Assembly (NCBI GenBank): GCA_945907225.1
Contig: CAMDSN010000046.1
Location: 1-9,930 of the forward strand
Origin: Flavobacterium psychrophilum
GTDB taxonomy: Bacteria; Bacteroidota; Bacteroidia; Flavobacteriales; Flavobacteriaceae
Length of the DNA: 9,930 nucleotides
Reading direction: 5' to 3'
Below, piece by piece: positions 5,883 to 9,930 of this stretch. The notes under the pieces are model-generated. The model saw nothing but the letters and a program-made list of their open reading frames with translations. It searched no databases and was not told the origin of the DNA. Each line of letters begins with the position of its first letter. Position 1 is the stretch's first letter. The translations under genes and the position numbers were made by a program.

Positions 5883-6986
5883 TTATAATCTAAAGCCCAC
5901 ACCAAACTCAAGTGCTTCCGCTAAAAATAAATGTGTTTTAATTGTAAACCCTGCAAATATTTTATCTGAAAGATAATATTTCAATCCTATACGATCATAT
6001 ACAGCAATATCTCTTTTAAATGGCTGATAAATGTAATATCCCAATTGAGCTTCTAAAGAAATTTTATTCACAAATAATTCGTATCCAACAAAAACTCCTG
6101 CTCTTTTATAATCGGTATCTGGGTCAATATTCAACTCAGGAAAAGCTACAGCATAATATTCAATATAATCTTTAAATGAATTGGTTAAAAACAAATCTGT
6201 TCCAAGTTGAAACGCCGATTTACGACTGTATCGTTTGTCAATATAAAATCCCAAATGGTAAAATGGTTTTTGTCCACTTCTAATTATTGGGCTTTCATTT
6301 ACTCCACTTCTAAAAACAAAATTATATTTTAACGGTTCAGAATATGAAATACTTGGAACTATTGTGTCTTGAGTTATTACTCTATTTTTTTCAGATTCAA
6401 AATTATAATTAAAACCAACATTTAAAAGGTATGTATTTATTCCACTATTTGGCGATTTTATTCTGGCGTTTGAATAATGCGTAAAAAGTAAACCCGCATG
6501 GAACCCAATTTTATTAAAAAGTGTTTGATTGTCATAACTAATACCTAGATTAGTGTTGTCTAGAATTTTAGTTCCAAAAGCCCTGTTTTTGCTATTAGCA
6601 ACCTTCTCATAGGGGTTTGTAGCAACAGCAATTCCTTGAGCTAATTTTAACTGTAAATGGCGATTTAAAAAATAAAAATTATAAAAACCTCCTACTGCAT
6701 AAGATGTTCCTAATATCTTGCTATTAAAATCCTGATATAAATAGTAAGCTCCATAATCGGGTAAATTGTATTCTTTATGCCATTCTTGATCTCCATTGGT
6801 TTTTACCAAATAACTCAACATTACTGCTTCTGGGTGACCTGTAACGAGATGATGAATATCTTCAGAATGAGGTAAAATATTTCCCCGCAAAATAGAAACG
6901 TCAATCACTTTAGTAGAGGCAACATCCTGGGGAAAAGCACATGTAATGGTAAAAAACAGAAGGTAAAAATAATTTTTCATTCTCAT
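5883..6986 (-). CDS. Acyloxyacyl hydrolase / PagL-like lipid A 3-O-deacylase family outer-membrane protein
   Basis: This 367-residue protein has an N-terminal signal peptide (hydrophobic residues 6-18, likely cleaved near residue 20) and a C-terminal aromatic strand ending in FRL, as in outer-membrane beta-barrels. The motif FTHYSNA places His170 and Ser172 in the HxSN pattern, matching the catalytic His-Ser pair of PagL enzymes that remove an acyl chain from lipid A. The Glu of the PagL triad is not evident at the equivalent spacing, where Asn184 lies. The early segment GHPEAVMLSY and W69 are typical of Bacteroidota members, as remembered. Alternating strands with Tyr/Phe girdles continue to the end. 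It is first in a two-gene unit with the GIN lipoprotein. Two ATGs, at 6986 and 6980, are possible, and the near promoter slightly favours 6980. Lipid A modification is inferred from the family. Confidence 0.75.
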   Translation of the reverse strand: MRMKNYFYLLFFTITCAFPQDVASTKVIDVSILRGNILPHSEDIHHLVTGHPEAVMLSYLVKTNGDQEWHKEYNLPDYGAYYLYQDFNSKILGTSYAVGGFYNFYFLNRHLQLKLAQGIAVATNPYEKVANSKNRAFGTKILDNTNLGISYDNQTLFNKIGFHAGLLFTHYSNARIKSPNSGINTYLLNVGFNYNFESEKNRVITQDTIVPSISYSEPLKYNFVFRSGVNESPIIRSGQKPFYHLGFYIDKRYSRKSAFQLGTDLFLTNSFKDYIEYYAVAFPELNIDPDTDYKRAGVFVGYELFVNKISLEAQLGYYIYQPFKRDIAVYDRIGLKYYLSDKIFAGFTIKTHLFLAEALEFGVGFRL

Positions 6987-6996
6987 TTTAAAGACG

Positions 6997-7004
6997 CAAA
7001 TATA
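6997..7004 (-). promoter_or_regulatory. Candidate -7 element for the acyloxyacyl-hydrolase-like gene
   Basis: On the minus strand TATATTTG matches TAnnTTTG exactly, 10 bases before the first ATG. Transcription would begin near 6990, leaving about 5 bases before the ATG at 6986 or 11 before the one at 6980. No convincing -33 TTG is present. Confidence 0.45.
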
Positions 7005-7049
7005 GAAGAATATGCTATTGGTATACTTATTTTTAATTTGCCTATTTGG

Positions 7050-8006
7050 TTAAAAAATATTTTTAGCTATCGCTTTTATGTTTTCTGCCTTTCCCATAGA
7101 ATAATAATGCAGTACTGGAATTCCGGCATCAACCAATTCCTTACTTTGCTGAGTACACCATTCAATTCCAATTTGCTTAACAGCTTCGTTATCTTTAGCT
7201 TTTACAACCTCCATAATCAAGTCGTCGGGCAATTCTAACGAGAAACGGTGCGGAATTAAATTTAACTGCTTTTTAGTTGCAATAGGCTTCAATCCGGGTA
7301 TAATTGGAATAGTTATTCCGGCAGCTCGAACTTTTTGCACATAATCAAAAAACTTTTTGTTGTCAAAAAACATTTGAGTTATGATGTAATCGGCTCCGTT
7401 TTTTATTTTTTGTTTTAAGAAATGTATGTCACTATCCAAACTTGGTGCCTCCATATGCTTTTCTGGGTAACCCGAAACCCCAATACAAAAGTTTGTTTGA
7501 GCTGAATTTTTCAAATCTTCATCTAAATAAATTCCATTGTTAAGATTACTAATTTGCAAAACCAAGTCAGTAGAAAATTCATTTCCATCCTTTTCAGGTT
7601 TGAAATAGGTTTCTGTTTTTAAAGCATCGCCTCGCAAAGCTACTACATTATCAATACCCAAAAAATCTAAATCAATTAACAAATTCTCAGTGTCTTCTTT
7701 TGTAAAACCACCGCACAAAATATGAGGAATCGCATCAACATTATATTTGTTTTGAATTCCGGCACAAATACCAACCGTTCCAGGGCGTTTCTTTACAATT
7801 TTCTTTTGTAACAAGCCATTGGGTAATTCTTTATATTCATACTCTTCTCTGTGATAGGTTACATCAATAAAAGGTGGATTGAATTCCATTAATGGATCAA
7901 TATTATCAAAAATAGATTGAATGTTTTGTCCTTTTAAAGGCGGTAAAATTTCAAAGGAAAATATAGGTTTTCCGTTCGCGTTTTCTAAATGTTCTGTTAC
8001 TCTCAT
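7050..8006 (-). CDS. metF: 5,10-methylenetetrahydrofolate reductase
   Basis: This 318-residue cytosolic flavoprotein reduces 5,10-methylene-THF to 5-methyl-THF, the methyl donor of the MetH reaction. It has the TIM-barrel hallmarks of the family: FSFEILPP with the catalytic-type Glu19, VALRGD, DYIITQMFFDN with the conserved Gln, and IPIIPGLKPI. The early loop reads DVTYHREEYEY instead of the enterobacterial VTYGAGGS, which I associate with the Bacteroidota branch. Length is close to the usual 290-320 residues and the ATG at 8006 gives the expected N-terminus. It lies 85 bases after metH in the same direction, so substrate supply and use are encoded together. The spacer contains inverted heptamer repeats that could influence readthrough from metH. 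Confidence 0.95.
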   Translation of the reverse strand: MRVTEHLENANGKPIFSFEILPPLKGQNIQSIFDNIDPLMEFNPPFIDVTYHREEYEYKELPNGLLQKKIVKKRPGTVGICAGIQNKYNVDAIPHILCGGFTKEDTENLLIDLDFLGIDNVVALRGDALKTETYFKPEKDGNEFSTDLVLQISNLNNGIYLDEDLKNSAQTNFCIGVSGYPEKHMEAPSLDSDIHFLKQKIKNGADYIITQMFFDNKKFFDYVQKVRAAGITIPIIPGLKPIATKKQLNLIPHRFSLELPDDLIMEVVKAKDNEAVKQIGIEWCTQQSKELVDAGIPVLHYYSMGKAENIKAIAKNIF

Positions 8007-8012
8007 TTTAAT

Positions 8013-8088
8013 GTCTTAAAGTTTGAAAGTCGAAAGTCAAAAGTCATAAAATCTCTCTTTAAGACTTTTGACATGTGACTTTATGACT
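8013..8088. repeat. Inverted arrays of GAAAGTC-type heptamers in the metH-metF spacer
   Basis: Plus-strand heptamers AAAGTTT, GAAAGTC, GAAAGTC and AAAAGTC (8018-8045) face reverse-oriented units GACTTTT, GACATGT and GACTTTA (8063-8083). Two alternative hairpins follow: GTCAAAAGTC (8036-8045) with GACTTTTGAC (8063-8072), or GTCTTAAAG (8013-8021) with CTTTAAGAC (8057-8065). They share bases and exclude each other. No T-run follows, so this is not called a terminator. It resembles the degenerate heptamer spacers often seen in flavobacteria. Confidence 0.7.
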
Positions 8089-8091
8089 AAT

Positions 8092-9930
8092 TTAATCTGC
8101 TATATTTGGCGCAAGCCATTTTGTGGCAACTTCTGTTGATATTCCTCTTCTTTTTGAATAATCTATTACTTGATCTTCTTTAATTTTTCCGAGACCGAAA
8201 TACTTACTTTCGGGGTTTCCAAAATAATATCCTGAAACTGATGATGCCGGCCACATCGCCATGCTTTCAGTTAATCTTACTCCAATTTCTTGTTCTACAT
8301 TTAAGAGTTTCCAAATCGTTGGCTTTTCCAAGTGATCAGGACAAGCAGGATAACCAGGTGCCGGACGAATGCCTTTGTATTCTTCATCAATTAAATCTTG
8401 ACTTGATAAACTTTCTTCTGAGGCATAACCCCAAATTTCTTTACGTACTTTTAGATGTAAATATTCGGCAAAGGCTTCGGCCAATCTGTCGCCTAAGGCT
8501 TTTACTAAAATCGAATTGTAATCGTCTAACTGTTTTTCAAATTCGGCAGCTTTTTCATCTACACCAAAACCGGTTGTAACGCAGAAACATCCAATATAAT
8601 CTTGTTTCCCTGCATCTTTTGGTGCAATGAAATCGGCTAAAGCGATATTTGGAGCACCAGCCGTTTTTTGTGATTGTTGTCGTAAGGTTAGAAAAGTTAT
8701 CGGTTGTCGGTTGTCGGTTATGAGTTCTATGTCATCATCGTTTATTGTATTTGCTGGAAAAATTCCGAGAATCCCTTTTGCAGTCAACCACTTTTCGGAA
8801 ACGATTTGGTTCAGCATTTTTTGAGCATCAGCAAATAATGAAGTGGCTTGTTCACCAACAACCTCATCCGTTAATATTGCCGGATATTTTCCATACAATT
8901 CCCACGAACTGAAAAAGGGAGTCCAATCGATAAAATCAACCAATTCTGAAAGTTCAACGGCAAACGTTTTGGTTCCGATGAAATTTGGTTTCACGGGTTG
9001 GAAATTATCCCAATCTAACTTCAGTTTATTTTTACGGGCGTCTTCAATCGACAAGTAATTTTTATCCCTACTTCTATTCAAATAACCCTCACGTAATTTG
9101 TCGTATTCATCACGAACTGTTCTGGCATATACCACTTTAGTTTCTGCCTGAAGCAAATTACTCGCTACAGTTACGGCACGCGAAGCATCGTTAACATGCA
9201 CCACAGTCTCCTTGTATTCTGGTGCAATTTTTACAGCAGTATGTGCACGAGAAGTCGTCGCGCCACCAATCATTATTGGTATTTTGATATTGAGTTTGTC
9301 CATTTCTTTAGCCAGATAAACCATCTCGTCAAGTGACGGTGTAATCAATCCGCTAAGACCAATAATATCAACATTATGTTCTATTGCAGCTTGAATAATT
9401 TTTTCTGGTGGTACCATCACTCCCAAATCGATGATTTCAAAATTGTTGCAGCCTAAAACTACGGCTACTATATTTTTACCGATATCGTGTACATCGCCTT
9501 TTACCGTTGCCATTAAAACTTTTCCGGCCCCCCCCGCCCCCGAAGGGGGAGCTGCCAAGTTTGCATTAATTTTTTTAATTACATTTTCTAAATCAAATAA
9601 CACTTGGTCATTTGTAAAACAAATTATTCTATAACCTTCCGATAACAACCACTTTGTTCTTTCAGCATCACTTATCTTATTTTTTGGTAATTGATGAATA
9701 CTTCCATCCACTTCAATAATTAAATTTAACTTTAAACAGATAAAATCGGCTATATAATCACCAATAATATGTTGTCTTCTAAATTTTTTATTACCAATTC
9801 CTTTATTGCTCAAAACGTTCCAAAGCATTTTTTCAGCTTCAGTTGGTTTATTTCTCATTTCTAAAGCAAATTGTTTTAACAATCCGTAGTTATAGGGATT
9901 AGCAGTAGCCCAATGCTGAGATGACTTAAC
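8092..9930 (-). CDS. metH: Cobalamin-dependent methionine synthase, C-terminal part, with inserted DUF559 module (5' end beyond window)
   Basis: It transfers a methyl group from 5-methyl-THF to homocysteine via cobalamin. The frame is open from the right edge (9930) to the TAA at 8092, 612 codons, so the start and the substrate domains lie outside; a TTG at 9882 is only an internal codon. From the window edge to about 9550 the translation is a DUF559 endonuclease-like domain, not MetH. Genuine MetH begins at GKVLMATVKGDVHDIGKN (9525-9472), where DVHDIG holds the lower-axial cobalamin His, followed by GLSGLITPS and IGGATTS of the B12 fold. The AdoMet-reactivation domain follows, with RPAPGYPACPDH and the C-terminal SMAMWPASSVSGYYFG segment. 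The MetH part looks complete to its normal C-terminus and in frame, so it is probably functional despite the insertion. metF follows after 85 bases. Confidence 0.93.
   Translation of the reverse strand, partial: VKSSQHWATANPYNYGLLKQFALEMRNKPTEAEKMLWNVLSNKGIGNKKFRRQHIIGDYIADFICLKLNLIIEVDGSIHQLPKNKISDAERTKWLLSEGYRIICFTNDQVLFDLENVIKKINANLAAPPSGAGGAGKVLMATVKGDVHDIGKNIVAVVLGCNNFEIIDLGVMVPPEKIIQAAIEHNVDIIGLSGLITPSLDEMVYLAKEMDKLNIKIPIMIGGATTSRAHTAVKIAPEYKETVVHVNDASRAVTVASNLLQAETKVVYARTVRDEYDKLREGYLNRSRDKNYLSIEDARKNKLKLDWDNFQPVKPNFIGTKTFAVELSELVDFIDWTPFFSSWELYGKYPAILTDEVVGEQATSLFADAQKMLNQIVSEKWLTAKGILGIFPANTINDDDIELITDNRQPITFLTLRQQSQKTAGAPNIALADFIAPKDAGKQDYIGCFCVTTGFGVDEKAAEFEKQLDDYNSILVKALGDRLAEAFAEYLHLKVRKEIWGYASEESLSSQDLIDEEYKGIRPAPGYPACPDHLEKPTIWKLLNVEQEIGVRLTESMAMWPASSVSGYYFGNPESKYFGLGKIKEDQVIDYSKRRGISTEVATKWLAPNIAD
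8697..8724. repeat. TTRTCGG heptamer tract inside metH
   Basis: On the plus strand TTATCGG, TTGTCGG and TTGTCGG stand in perfect tandem (8697-8717), followed by a decayed unit TTATGAG. On the coding strand the tract encodes ITDNRQPIT between the MetH segments NDDDIEL and FLTLRQQSQK in the reactivation domain. Three heptamers equal seven codons, so the frame is kept. Such heptamer tracts are usually intergenic in flavobacteria. Confidence 0.75.
9526..9930 (-). mobile_element. In-frame DUF559 (Vsr-like endonuclease fold) insertion in metH, distal edge outside window
   Basis: About 130 codons here belong to the DUF559 family: FALEMRNKPTEAEKMLW, a KKFRRQHIIGDYIADFIC segment, IIEVDGSIHQLP and YRIICFTNDQVL. 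The PD-(D/E)XK-like acidic residues are present (Asp in YIADF, then EVDG with His three residues after the Gly). It ends in a linker AAPPSGAGGAG encoded by a GC palindrome, immediately before the MetH B12 domain. The upstream stretch VKSSQHWATANPYNYG is also non-MetH and fits the N-terminal side of such modules, so the other boundary is probably just beyond the window. That this is a mobile insertion is inferred from its absence in normal MetH; no target duplication can be seen. Confidence 0.75.
9528..9549. repeat. GC-rich palindrome and homopolymer at the insertion junction
   Basis: A run of eight C (9528-9535), one G, then CCCCC-GAA-GGGGG (9537-9549), which can form a 5-bp stem. It stands out sharply in an AT-rich region and encodes PPSGAGG on the coding strand. 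It marks the boundary between the DUF559 module and MetH. Confidence 0.8.

Noticed and set aside
8013..8088. Heptamer arrays considered as a CRISPR array or terminator
   Set aside because: Units are 7 bases without spacers of constant length, and no T-run follows either hairpin.
8241..8579. 112-codon plus-strand ORF opposite metH
   Set aside because: It lies antisense to the conserved MetH reactivation domain and shows no motif, signal or start context of its own.
9880..9882. TTG at 9882 as the start of a separate DUF559-MetH gene
   Set aside because: The same frame stays open to the window edge and the upstream codons still look like part of the DUF559 module, so an internal start is not supported.

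Overview
The window looks like a flavobacterial (Bacteroidota) chromosome. It is AT-rich, start codons lack Shine-Dalgarno sequences, and several promoter candidates fit the Bacteroidota pattern TTG / TAnnTTTG. It also encodes a GldA-like gliding-motility ATPase, a DAHP synthase-chorismate mutase fusion, and short periodic intergenic repeats of the kind common in flavobacteria. All assignments come from reading the sequence; no database search was run.

Positions 1-4113 (minus strand) hold an aromatic amino acid operon, read from right to left. The order is a Phe-rich leader peptide with an intrinsic terminator, prephenate dehydratase (pheA), a class I/II aminotransferase, prephenate dehydrogenase (tyrA), and a bifunctional DAHP synthase/chorismate mutase that runs off the left edge. 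Together these genes cover entry into the shikimate pathway, chorismate to prephenate, and the branches to phenylalanine and tyrosine. The leader (3973-4062, 29 codons, 8 Phe) was not listed as a gene but is the most interesting item. It carries a run of Phe codons, a candidate antiterminator strand, and a 10-bp GNRA-loop terminator with nine U residues ending just before the pheA ATG. This is the layout of a ribosome-stalling (pheL-type) attenuator.

Positions 4193-5116 (plus strand) hold gldA, transcribed divergently from the aromatic operon. It converges, with a 3-base gap, on a minus-strand pair (5120-6986): an acyloxyacyl hydrolase/PagL-like outer-membrane protein followed by a GIN-domain (DUF2807) lipoprotein.

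Positions 7050-9930 (minus strand) hold metH followed by metF, the methyl branch of one-carbon metabolism and methionine synthesis. Only the C-terminal half of metH is in the window. A DUF559 endonuclease-like module is inserted in frame just before its cobalamin-binding domain, joined through a G-rich palindromic linker. A TTRTCGG heptamer tract also lies inside the metH coding sequence, and inverted heptamer arrays fill the metH-metF spacer. Coding sequences, short spacers and the regulatory region at 3918-4216 account for the whole window; no RNA gene or CRISPR array was seen.
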